Both the position numbers and the translations under genes were made by a program. From JAZLFH01 sp045615705 (GTDB taxonomy: Bacteria > Bacillota > Clostridia > UMGS1883): a stretch of DNA of 64,000 nt. Positions 1 to 7,436 of the stretch are shown one piece after another; position 1 is the first letter of the stretch, and each line of letters begins with the position of its first letter. The stretch covers positions 1 to 64,000 of the forward strand of contig JAZLFH010000059.1 in the NCBI GenBank assembly GCA_045615705.1. The letters run 5' to 3'. The notes beneath the pieces are model-generated. The model did no database searches. It had not been told where the DNA came from and saw only the letters and a list, made by a program, of their open reading frames with translations.

Positions 1-71
1 GAAACAGCGAAGAATTTGACCGCGAATTTATAATAAACATGGTAAAAAAATCACACGAAGAAGCAATATAA
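1..71 (+). CDS. 3' end of an unidentified gene (partial)
   Basis: An open frame (codons from base 3) enters from the left edge and stops with TAA at 69-71. The visible 22 residues end in NMVKKSHEEAI and are charged and helix-like. The fragment is too short to assign. It is followed by non-coding repeat DNA, so it is probably the last gene of a plus-strand unit. Low confidence: an open frame of this length could occur by chance. Confidence 0.35.
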   Translation, partial: NSEEFDREFIINMVKKSHEEAI

Positions 72-306
72 AACGGGCTGTAAAAAAACGCCCCGACCGC
101 ATAAAGCACATTAAACACCGATTAAGGAGTTTATTTTTCAAACAGAATAAAGAAAAAATTCGTTAAAAACGAATTTTTAAAAATTTATTCTTTATGCTAC
201 GGACAAACTTCACCTCTCGGAGTACCTTCGTACGCCTTCGGGTTCAGTTTATCCGTTCTGCACGCTTTTTTAGTCGCCCTCGGGCTGTAAAAAAACGCAC
301 CGACCG
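72..306. repeat. intergenic repeat region with a 26-bp direct repeat and one copy of a dispersed 41-bp element
   Basis: No gene is seen here. The motif CGGGCTGTAAAAAAACGC followed by an almost identical CCGACCG tail occurs at 74-99 and 281-306 with one mismatch. Bases 203-243 match the reverse complement of 25467-25507 with one mismatch. In both places the shared block sits beside an AT-rich hairpin built on ATTCGT...ACGAAT. It looks like a small intergenic repeat family rather than coding DNA. Confidence 0.6.
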
Positions 307-342
307 AAAAAAGAGGATGTAAAAAATGACTTTTTTACATCC
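307..342 (-). terminator. terminator of the B12/ECF operon
   Basis: A perfect 12-bp stem (GGATGTAAAAAA at 315-326 with its complement at 331-342) and a 4-base loop is followed on the minus strand by TCTTTTTT. It lies 8 bases past the stop codon of the S-component gene and ends the five-gene minus-strand operon. Confidence 0.85.
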
Positions 343-349
343 CCTTTTA

Positions 350-943
350 TTATTCCAGGTACTTTTTTTTCACTCTTGTAATCATCTTTGAAAACGGATT
401 TGACAGGAAAAACAAAAGAATAAAGTTTGAAACGGCGTGTCTTAAATCAAAGAAGAACGAAAGTACACACGATGACAAATACATTTTTATAAATCCTCCG
501 CCCTCCAAGAAAACTCCTACGCTCCAAATATTTGTTATCCATCCGTATATAAATCCCCACAAAAAGCCGAAGATTGAAAGAAGCAATCTGTTTTTTTTGA
601 TTAATTCGGGCAGTATTGATGCCGTAACTCCCATCAAGCCCCAAGAAAGCATCTGCCACGGTGTCCACATGCCCTGCGACATAACCATATTTGAAACAAA
701 TGCACATCCAACGCCACACAAAAAGCCTTCGCTTGCTCCTAAAAGCACACCGCACATTATTATGAAAAAAGATGATGCCAAAACACTTGCCACCGGAATA
801 AAGAGTATTCTTCCAACCGATGCCAACGCTGAAAAGACGGCAGTCAAAACAAGCCTTTCGATACTCAGTTTTCTCTTTTCTATTATGTACATCGCTATAA
901 GAATAATGATAATTACAATAAATGTGATTGCAGAAATATTCAT
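350..943 (-). CDS. ECF transporter S component, probably for cobalamin
   Basis: A 197-residue, very hydrophobic protein with about six predicted membrane spans. It is the size and type of an energy-coupling-factor S component, the substrate-binding membrane subunit. The start ATG overlaps the stop of the upstream ATPase gene as ATGA. It is the last gene of an operon that begins with a cobalamin riboswitch and also encodes the T and ATPase subunits, so a complete dedicated ECF transporter is present. Assignment of B12 as substrate is inference from the riboswitch and the intrinsic-factor-like neighbours. I did not recognise a specific S-family signature such as CbrT. Another corrinoid or a precursor remains possible. 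Confidence 0.75.
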   Translation of the reverse strand: MNISAITFIVIIIILIAMYIIEKRKLSIERLVLTAVFSALASVGRILFIPVASVLASSFFIIMCGVLLGASEGFLCGVGCAFVSNMVMSQGMWTPWQMLSWGLMGVTASILPELIKKNRLLLSIFGFLWGFIYGWITNIWSVGVFLEGGGFIKMYLSSCVLSFFFDLRHAVSNFILLFFLSNPFSKMITRVKKKYLE

Positions 944-2214
944 ATATCCACCTCACATTCAAGCAAAGTTTTGTTTTTCATTTCAAAAACTCTGTCAGCG
1001 TACCGAAACGCATTTTTACTTGTATGGCTCGTTACAATAACGGTCTTTTCGCTGTTTGAAATCATTTCCAAAAACAAATCCACAAGTTCAGCGTCCATTC
1101 CCTTAAACGGCTCGTCTAAAATTAATATCTCGCAATTCGAAAAAATTGCCTCCGAAAGAGCCACCCTTTGTGCCTCTCCGCCCGAAATATCATTTATATT
1201 TTTTTCATATATTTTTTCAATCCCGACATTTTCGGGAATTTTTATGCCCGAAAGTTCTTTTTTTACGGTTTCTTCCGAAAATATCAGGGATGCATCTTGC
1301 GGAACATAAAATGCGTCTTTTATGTTTACATCTCCGCCGCTTTTTTTCAACATTCCCAAAATTACTTTTAAAAGAGTTGACTTTCCGCACCCGTTTTCAC
1401 CACAGATACATACTTTTTCGCCTTTTTTTACCGAAAATGAAATATTTCTTATTACATCTTCGCTTTTTTTATATGAAAATGAAACATTTTTAACATTAAG
1501 CACCTCACTGTCGCTTGTATTTTTTTTGTCCTTTACAAACTTTATCTCGAAATTTTTCTCCATGCCACTGATGAAAAATTCGTCTATCGTGCCGTCAAAT
1601 GATATTTTCCCTTCACTGAGCATCAAAACTCTGTCAAAAATCGGAAGAACATCTTTTATGTTGTGGATTGAAATAACTATCGTTTTCCCGCTTTTTTTCA
1701 GTTTGGAAATAATCTCTGAAAGTTCTTCTTTCGTCCCTTTATCGAGTTCTGTAAAAGGCTCATCAAAAATGAATATGTCGGGGTCTGCGATTATTTCTCC
1801 CAAAAGAGAAACCAGTTGCTTTTCTCCTCCTGAAATATTTAAAGCATCTTTTTTTAAAAGTGTTTCTTTTTTAAATCTGATTAACGAATTATCTAAGTTT
1901 TCTTTGATTTTTGCACTTGAAAGTCCCGAGTTTTCTGCGTGAAAAACCAAATTATTTAAAACACTTCTCTTTAAAAATGCCATATTGGGGTTTTGAAAAA
2001 CAAATCCGCTCCTTTTAAAATTGCTGATTTTTATTCCTTCACTGCTTCCTTTGGGGAAAATCGTATCTGTCATACACCTTAAAAGTGTACTTTTCCCGCT
2101 TCCGGACTTTCCGACTATTAAAACACACTCGCCTTTTTCTATTTTCAGATTTATATTTTTTAAAATCTTATCGCTGTCCGGGTACGAAAACGAAAAATCT
2201 TTAAATTCAATCAT
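940..2214 (-). CDS. ECF transporter ATPase, two ABC domains fused
   Basis: A cytoplasmic energising subunit of 424 residues holding two complete ABC domains in one chain. Domain 1 has Walker A GKSGSGKST, signature NISGGEKQ and Walker B IFIFDEPF. Domain 2 has GENGCGKST, DISGGEAQR and LILDEPFKG. It replaces the EcfA/EcfA' pair of group II systems and is dedicated to this operon. The start is set at ATG 2214, which overlaps the stop of the T-component gene as ATGA. A longer frame opens upstream but has no Shine-Dalgarno support. The next gene (S component) again starts in an ATGA overlap, so translation is coupled throughout. Confidence 0.93.
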   Translation of the reverse strand: MIEFKDFSFSYPDSDKILKNINLKIEKGECVLIVGKSGSGKSTLLRCMTDTIFPKGSSEGIKISNFKRSGFVFQNPNMAFLKRSVLNNLVFHAENSGLSSAKIKENLDNSLIRFKKETLLKKDALNISGGEKQLVSLLGEIIADPDIFIFDEPFTELDKGTKEELSEIISKLKKSGKTIVISIHNIKDVLPIFDRVLMLSEGKISFDGTIDEFFISGMEKNFEIKFVKDKKNTSDSEVLNVKNVSFSYKKSEDVIRNISFSVKKGEKVCICGENGCGKSTLLKVILGMLKKSGGDVNIKDAFYVPQDASLIFSEETVKKELSGIKIPENVGIEKIYEKNINDISGGEAQRVALSEAIFSNCEILILDEPFKGMDAELVDLFLEMISNSEKTVIVTSHTSKNAFRYADRVFEMKNKTLLECEVDI

Positions 2215-3023
2215 TCCTTCACCCCCAAAATCAGAGGAAGTGCATACAAAATTGCGGATAAAAACAGGCATAAAGCGTCAAATATCGAAAGGCTTATACT
2301 TTTTAAAACAAAAACATTATATTTAAGGCAAGAAAAACTAAACACAAATAATGTTACGGTCAAAAGTACGCTTAAACTTATAACGGCAATATCTTTTTTA
2401 CCGATATTGTAACCTATATAGTGCGTTTTTTTGTCATTCAGGTAGTCTTTGCTTCTTAAAACCACGCACATCTCCATTGCGTCCTCAATGGTCTTTGACG
2501 AAAACGGTATTGCAAGACTGATTGCAAATATAAACCCTTTCTTTTTCTTTTTCAGGCTCATCAAATTGTAGTATTGTGAAGCATTTTTAATTATGGTTTG
2601 AAAAAACGAAAATGTTATATCAAAAAGAAGCGATACATTCGGAAACCTCTTTGAAAAAATATACGAAAGCCGTCCTTCTTCACTCATTTTTCCGATAAAA
2701 GAGAATACTTCTATTGATAAAAATACCAAAACTGCATTTTTTATTCCGTACAGTATTCCTTCAAGAGTTATCCTTCTTGAAAATATCTTAAAAAGTACAT
2801 ACCTCCCTCTCTCCACAAAAAAGGGCGTAAGAACTAAAAACATTACAAACAAAGGCAACGAAAAAACGAGCGATTCTCTAACCTTTTCTTTATAACAACG
2901 AAGCCCTGTAAGAATTACCATAAAAATTGACATCAAAATAAATATCGGGCTGTCAAAAAAGAACAAAACCAAAAAGCACGATACTAAATATAAAAGTTCT
3001 GTTGTCGGATGCAGGTTTTTCAA
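2211..3023 (-). CDS. ECF transporter T component (EcfT-like)
   Basis: A 270-residue integral membrane protein with hydrophobic segments at the N-terminus (about 10-35 and 50-65) and C-terminus. The central charged cytoplasmic region contains the run LKKKKKGF. This matches the EcfT/CbiQ layout, in which the coupling helices link the ATPases to the S component. It starts with TTG, whose last bases overlap the stop of the DUF4430 lipoprotein gene (TTGA). Gene order, a lipoprotein upstream and fused ATPase plus S component downstream, completes a dedicated ECF transporter. Confidence 0.85.
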   Translation of the reverse strand: MKNLHPTTELLYLVSCFLVLFFFDSPIFILMSIFMVILTGLRCYKEKVRESLVFSLPLFVMFLVLTPFFVERGRYVLFKIFSRRITLEGILYGIKNAVLVFLSIEVFSFIGKMSEEGRLSYIFSKRFPNVSLLFDITFSFFQTIIKNASQYYNLMSLKKKKKGFIFAISLAIPFSSKTIEDAMEMCVVLRSKDYLNDKKTHYIGYNIGKKDIAVISLSVLLTVTLFVFSFSCLKYNVFVLKSISLSIFDALCLFLSAILYALPLILGVKE

Positions 3024-3562
3024 GGCTTGATTCCCTCTTCAAAGCAGTTTTCATAATAATGCCAGGTAAGTTTATCTTCTTTTTGCAATACGATTTCTCC
3101 GCAAGAGCGGTCAGAAGGTTTCTCATTTACAAAAAACAGCCATCCGCTCATCGGCCCCAAATCCATTTCATAAAAATCCCCTATTCCCTTTATGTACGGA
3201 TTTTTTTCTCCTCCCGAATATTCAAAGAAAATGTTTTCTTTTTCAAGCACGATTTTTGTCAGTTCAAACGCCGTCATACCCTCTTTAAATTCCAAGTCCG
3301 TTTCAAGCATTACGCCATCGGGCGTTATAAACTTTATATAAACGCAGTTTTTATTTTCTTCTCGTTTTTCTTCTTCGGCAACTTCTCCTGCTTTTTGGGT
3401 GAATTCTTCCGTTTTTTCTTTAACACTTTCCTGTGAGTCTTCTGTTTTTACATCAAGTACTGTTTCTTCATTTATGAATTCTTTTTCTTCTGTCTTTATT
3501 TGTTTTGCCGTGCAACCTGATAAAAGAAAAACTATCATTAAAAATGCTGCTAACCTTTTCAT
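3020..3562 (-). CDS. DUF4430 lipoprotein, predicted extracellular B12-handling protein
   Basis: A 180-residue secreted lipoprotein. The signal peptide ends in the lipobox LLSGC, followed by a Glu/Lys-rich linker. One DUF4430 domain covers about residues 75-175, with the typical SGWLFFVNEK element. DUF4430 is the bacterial relative of the beta-rich C-terminal domain of vertebrate intrinsic factor and transcobalamin. Start ATG 3562 overlaps the upstream stop as ATGA, and a GGAGG lies just before it; a longer in-frame start at 3604 is rejected. Placed between the S-layer protein and the ECF membrane subunits, it may be a membrane-tethered ligand acceptor. Direct ligand binding is inference. Confidence 0.85.
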   Translation of the reverse strand: MKRLAAFLMIVFLLSGCTAKQIKTEEKEFINEETVLDVKTEDSQESVKEKTEEFTQKAGEVAEEEKREENKNCVYIKFITPDGVMLETDLEFKEGMTAFELTKIVLEKENIFFEYSGGEKNPYIKGIGDFYEMDLGPMSGWLFFVNEKPSDRSCGEIVLQKEDKLTWHYYENCFEEGIKP

Positions 3563-5649
3563 CTTTCTAATACCTCCAAAGTTCTTATCAAAACCGTTAC
3601 GCACATTTCCCTGCTGACATTTTCAAGCGGTAAAAATTCTTTGTTATCTCCTTGCATTAATCTTAGTGAGTAAACAGTTTTTACGCTATCTTTTGCCCAC
3701 GATGAAACAATATCAAAATCTTTGATTATGTTTTCACCCTCAGACTTTAAGTTATATGCTCTGCAAATAATTACCGCCATCTGTTCACGAGTGATATAAC
3801 TTAAAGCCTCAAACTTGTTTTCTCCTACACCATCCATTATGCCGTATTTCTTGACTTTTTGCACGCTGTCATAATACCAGTCTGTTTTTTTCACATCGTC
3901 AAAAGGCTCTGTTTCTTCCTCCTCCAATTCAAGAACTCTGCACATTACAGTAGCAAATTCCGCTCTCGTCATTTTGCTTTTGGGGTTAAACTTTTGATGG
4001 TCGCCCTCAATTAAGTTTCTTTCTTGTGCCTTTTTTACACTGTCTTTTGCCCAATCAGACACTTCGTTTTCGTCCAAAAAAGGCTCTGCTTCTTTTTTAT
4101 TTGTTCCTGTTATTTCTTTTTGTTCTTCCTTTACCTCCGTCCGGAAGCCTCCGCTTTGAGGACTGCTCTGTTTTTCAACGCTTATATAAAACGGCTCACT
4201 CCTGACTATTGACGGATAAGACGATATGTTGTTTTTATAAACTTTTATTTCATAATCACCGGGTGTTAAAACAGAAATCTCGGCTTCTCCGTTTTTGTCG
4301 GTACTATATTTTTCACCGTTTATCTCTACTGTGGCATTTTCTATAAAAACTTCTTTTTCGGCATTGTCGTTCCAATCGTAATATGATGACGAAACCTTTA
4401 CTGTAAACCTCTTTCCTGCTTTTACGGTATTCGGTGCCGAAATTTTAGGTATTAAAGTGTCCGGTTCAAACATTCCGTAATAAAGAAGAATGTAATCTCC
4501 GTCATTTACTTTTATAGAGTCTGCACTCTCAGATGCAGAAATGCCATTTACCAAGAACAGCCATCCGTCCCAACCTCCGAACTTTCCTGCAACTTCTCCG
4601 TTTATGCCCTTTATGTATGCTCCGTACTGACTTTTTTCTATATTGTATGATATATTTTCTCTGTCAAGTGCTTTTTTAATTGCATTTAAAACATTTAGTG
4701 AACCTTTAACTGTTACTTCCTCATTTAAAATGTTATCTTCTATACCCTCAATTCTGACTTTTACGGTTGCTTTTTCGCATTCAAACTGAGATTTCAGTCT
4801 TAAAAAGACACTTTTACCGCTTATTACATCTCCAAGTGCTATTAAACCTTGCTGTGTTGCCATCAAGTTGTTTTCTCCGCCCAACGCATAAGAAAATGAG
4901 CCGTCTTGTAATCTATATTCATACAATTTGTCCAGCAGTGTTTTTCCACCTTTTATAAAGTCAGGATCATCTAACTTACCGTAAGTAGAAAGAGCAGAAA
5001 TTACCGTTTCAAGCGTATTTGAGTTTTCAACTCCCCAACTTTCAAATCCGCCGTCTTGCAGTTGGACTGATTTCAAGTAGTCTATTGCTCTATATACTAC
5101 ATCGGTATACGGAGAGTCATAAAGTGCTAAAATAACCATTGCAGTCAGGTCTGTATCGGCACTGTCTTTGGTGTAGCCAAACCCACCGCCTTCTGCCTCA
5201 AACGACACTAAGTAAGAAAGTGCTTTTTCTCTTTGATACTCCTCTTTCGATGCATCAAGTGCCAGAATTGAGTATGCCTGGATATTTGGATATGCTCCGA
5301 ACGCTCCTGTTTCTCTGTCCTGCTTTAACGAAAGTTCGTGTGCTAAATCTCTTTGCCAAATATCATGAACATTTTTTCCCTGTGCGATGAGCGAAAAGAT
5401 TGCTCCTGCATAATCTGTCGCACTTGAATTTTCGTTTATACTATCGCTTGTAAGCGTTGGAAGAGTATAGTTTTTAATATCTTTTTCCGCACCCCAAAGG
5501 GCTACTACATCCCACCAAGAAGTTAAGTCTGAATTTGTATCATAATAATTCAGTACATCTTGTATGAAGGTTGTTTCCTCGGCAAATGCGACAGTAGAGA
5601 TTACCGTTACAATTATGATGAGTAGTGAGAGAACTCTTTTTAATTTCAT
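3559..5649 (-). CDS. S-layer-anchored intrinsic-factor-like protein (alpha/alpha toroid + DUF4430 + three SLH domains)
   Basis: A 696-residue exported protein. Residues 1-23 are a signal peptide. Residues about 45-280 are repeats of the prenyltransferase/squalene-cyclase alpha-alpha toroid type (DTDLTAMVILAL, LQDGGFESWG, LQDGSFSYAL). About 290-380 is a DUF4430 domain with GWDGWLFLVNG. About 390-490 is an Ig/carboxypeptidase-regulatory-like domain. About 520-690 holds three S-layer-homology repeats (each with a W/Y-rich start and TRAEFA or TREQMA). Toroid followed by DUF4430 is the domain plan of human intrinsic factor and transcobalamin. The SLH repeats would fix it to the cell wall. It is the first gene after the cobalamin riboswitch. 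B12 binding is inferred, not shown. Confidence 0.88.
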   Translation of the reverse strand: MKLKRVLSLLIIIVTVISTVAFAEETTFIQDVLNYYDTNSDLTSWWDVVALWGAEKDIKNYTLPTLTSDSINENSSATDYAGAIFSLIAQGKNVHDIWQRDLAHELSLKQDRETGAFGAYPNIQAYSILALDASKEEYQREKALSYLVSFEAEGGGFGYTKDSADTDLTAMVILALYDSPYTDVVYRAIDYLKSVQLQDGGFESWGVENSNTLETVISALSTYGKLDDPDFIKGGKTLLDKLYEYRLQDGSFSYALGGENNLMATQQGLIALGDVISGKSVFLRLKSQFECEKATVKVRIEGIEDNILNEEVTVKGSLNVLNAIKKALDRENISYNIEKSQYGAYIKGINGEVAGKFGGWDGWLFLVNGISASESADSIKVNDGDYILLYYGMFEPDTLIPKISAPNTVKAGKRFTVKVSSSYYDWNDNAEKEVFIENATVEINGEKYSTDKNGEAEISVLTPGDYEIKVYKNNISSYPSIVRSEPFYISVEKQSSPQSGGFRTEVKEEQKEITGTNKKEAEPFLDENEVSDWAKDSVKKAQERNLIEGDHQKFNPKSKMTRAEFATVMCRVLELEEEETEPFDDVKKTDWYYDSVQKVKKYGIMDGVGENKFEALSYITREQMAVIICRAYNLKSEGENIIKDFDIVSSWAKDSVKTVYSLRLMQGDNKEFLPLENVSREMCVTVLIRTLEVLER

Positions 5650-5659
5650 AAAACCACAT

Positions 5660-5850
5660 CCTCAAAAAAAATTAGCCGTCCCAAAGGCATGGAACGGCAT
5701 AAATGCAATAACTCTATTGCAAAAAACCACTCCGTCTCTCGCAGAGTATAAGGTCTTACTGTACAAAAAAGGCATTCCGACTATAACGGCAGCGGGACTG
5801 TGTAGGATTTTCACCATTCTTTCCCTTTTTTGCAATACAATATTGACTTG
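5660..5850 (-). ncRNA. cobalamin riboswitch with terminator platform
   Basis: On the minus strand the leader contains GGTGAAAATCC (5805-5815) and CAGTCCCGC (5792-5800) in the order and spacing of the cobalamin aptamer core, preceded by a GGGAA element. The last hairpin has stem GCCGTTCC/GGGACGGC (5675-5698), followed by eight U (5664-5671), so the switch most likely acts by transcription termination. It precedes the intrinsic-factor-like gene. The canonical B12 box in the 3' half is only loosely recognisable by eye, so a covariance-model hit would strengthen the call. Confidence 0.82.
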
Positions 5851-5856
5851 TCCTTC

Positions 5857-5884
5857 ATTTTACCACTTAACTTTATTTTGTCAA
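5857..5884 (-). promoter_or_regulatory. sigma-A promoter of the B12 operon
   Basis: Minus strand: -35 TTGACA (5879-5884), 16-bp spacer, -10 TAAAAT (5857-5862). Transcription would start near 5850, just before the riboswitch. Confidence 0.7.
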
Positions 5885-5929
5885 GGTCTTTTTTTGTTTT
5901 TAGAAAGAATAAGAGATTTTAAAAAAAAC

Positions 5930-5961
5930 TTGACTTTACTGTGGTAAAGTCCTAATATAAT
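5930..5961 (+). promoter_or_regulatory. plus-strand promoter with a palindromic operator-like site
   Basis: TTGACT (5930-5935), 17 bases, TAATAT (5953-5958). A perfect inverted repeat, GACTTTAC-TGTG-GTAAAGTC (5932-5951), fills the space between -35 and -10, as expected for a repressor site. No plus-strand gene follows before 6488. An AT-rich 10-bp hairpin (stem AAATAAAAAT) lies at about 5991-6018. The product, perhaps a short RNA or antisense transcript to the SLOG gene, is unknown. Confidence 0.45.
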
Positions 5962-6022
5962 GTTACAATTTACAAACGAATTGATTTAATAAATAAAAAT
6001 GCCTCGAAATTTTTATTTATAA

Positions 6023-6415
6023 TTATTCCGAAGTATTTTTATTTAATTGATTATTGAAAACCAGTTTTATTTTTACCGGCTTGTTAAATTCTCTCGCACT
6101 TTGTATCATATTTTTTGTCCCGGGGCTTTTCCCGTCCCAAAAACATATTACAAGGTCGCACTCCCGTGCCATTTTGCGATTTCTGATAGGTCCTGCACTC
6201 TTTCCGAGCAGTTTCCAGTTGGCGTTATGCCTTATGATTTTTAAGTCATGCTCTTTTGCATACCTCTCACCGAGCATATCGGCTCCCGTACAGCCGCCCG
6301 AAAGTATCGTAATTGTATCGTCTTTGTAATCAGATAAAACTTCATCAATAAAATTCTTTGCACTGCTGTAATTATTGTAATTTCTAAGTCCTGCAACAAC
6401 CACTTTTATTTCCAT
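6023..6415 (-). CDS. SLOG-family (DUF2493/YspA-like) nucleotide-binding protein
   Basis: A 130-residue cytoplasmic protein of the SLOG/Rossmann superfamily. It opens with a beta-strand plus VVAGLRNY. It has the glycine-rich ILSGGCTGADMLGERYA element and later the GPIRNRKMA motif, as in DUF2493 and lysine-decarboxylase-like or DprA-related SLOG domains. These domains bind nucleotides or nucleotide-derived ligands. The precise ligand is unknown. Start ATG 6415 is preferred because GGGAG sits 6 bases before it; the upstream in-frame ATG at 6421 abuts the Shine-Dalgarno. It stands alone and points toward the B12 operon. Confidence 0.75.
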   Translation of the reverse strand: MEIKVVVAGLRNYNNYSSAKNFIDEVLSDYKDDTITILSGGCTGADMLGERYAKEHDLKIIRHNANWKLLGKSAGPIRNRKMARECDLVICFWDGKSPGTKNMIQSAREFNKPVKIKLVFNNQLNKNTSE

Positions 6416-6487
6416 ACACATCTCCCGAAAAGATTATATCATTTAAAGGATACAAACGCAACAAAATTCACAAAAGGAGAATTTTAA

Positions 6488-7435
6488 ATGAACATCTCTC
6501 TTCTTGACAAAAACACTGTAACAATAGGTGATGTTGACCTTTCAATATTTGAAAGGTTGGGAAATGTTACCTACTATGATGCGGATTCAAATGACAGACT
6601 GATAGAAAAAATTAAGTACAGCGATGCTATTTTAATAAACAAAGCAATAATAACAAAAGATGTCATTGATGCGTGCGAAAACTTGAAATTTATCGGGCTT
6701 TTTGCAACCGGTTACAACAATGTTGACTTAAAATACGCTAAAGAAAAAGGCATAGTTGTTTGCAATGCCCCAAACTACTCAACAGATTCTGTCGTTCAGC
6801 ACATTTTTGCACTGCTTTTAGAACTTTCTACAAGTTGTCGCTTGTATGACAATTCAGTAAGAAACGGTGATTGGGTATTGAGTCCCACATTTTCATACTT
6901 CCCGTTTCCCATAATTGAACTTTCACACAAAACCATGGGTGTGATAGGTTTCGGAAATATCGGTAAAAAAGTTTCATCTGTTGCAAAAGCCTTCGGAATG
7001 AATGTTGTAATTTCCACAAGAACTGTCCCGAAAAACAGCGAATACACCTTTTTAAGCCGTGAAGAACTTTTTAAAGTAAGCGATGTTGTCGTTTTATGCT
7101 GTCCGTTAAACGATGACACAAAAAAACTAATTAACAAAAATACTCTTTCTCTTATGAAAAAAAGTGCTGTCCTCATCAATACATCAAGAGGTGGTGTAGT
7201 TGATGAAAACGCACTTTGTGATGCTTTAAAAAATAATAAAATTTTCGGTGCCGGTCTTGATGTTTTACAAGAAGAACCCATGAAGTCAAATTGCGTGTTA
7301 AAAGGACTTAAAAACTGCATCATAACTCCTCACACCGCATGGGCATCAAAAGAAGCAAGAGAAAGACTTGTAAAATTAGTTTACGATAACCTTTTAGGGT
7401 TTATCTCGGGAAACATTCAAAACCAAGTTAACTGA
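6488..7435 (+). CDS. D-isomer-specific 2-hydroxyacid dehydrogenase (hydroxypyruvate/glycerate dehydrogenase-like)
   Basis: A 315-residue NAD(P)-dependent reductase of 2-oxo acids. The cofactor motif is GFGNIG (about 151-156). The catalytic residues are Arg in INTSRGGVVDE, Glu in LQEEPM and His in ITPHTAW. Family length and order are normal. Closest functional relatives are hydroxypyruvate/glycerate dehydrogenases, but substrate cannot be set from sequence alone. A strong AAAGGAG lies 7 bases before the ATG. It converges with the acetolactate synthase gene with only one base between the stop codons. Confidence 0.85.
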   Translation: MNISLLDKNTVTIGDVDLSIFERLGNVTYYDADSNDRLIEKIKYSDAILINKAIITKDVIDACENLKFIGLFATGYNNVDLKYAKEKGIVVCNAPNYSTDSVVQHIFALLLELSTSCRLYDNSVRNGDWVLSPTFSYFPFPIIELSHKTMGVIGFGNIGKKVSSVAKAFGMNVVISTRTVPKNSEYTFLSREELFKVSDVVVLCCPLNDDTKKLINKNTLSLMKKSAVLINTSRGGVVDENALCDALKNNKIFGAGLDVLQEEPMKSNCVLKGLKNCIITPHTAWASKEARERLVKLVYDNLLGFISGNIQNQVN

Positions 7436-7436
7436 C

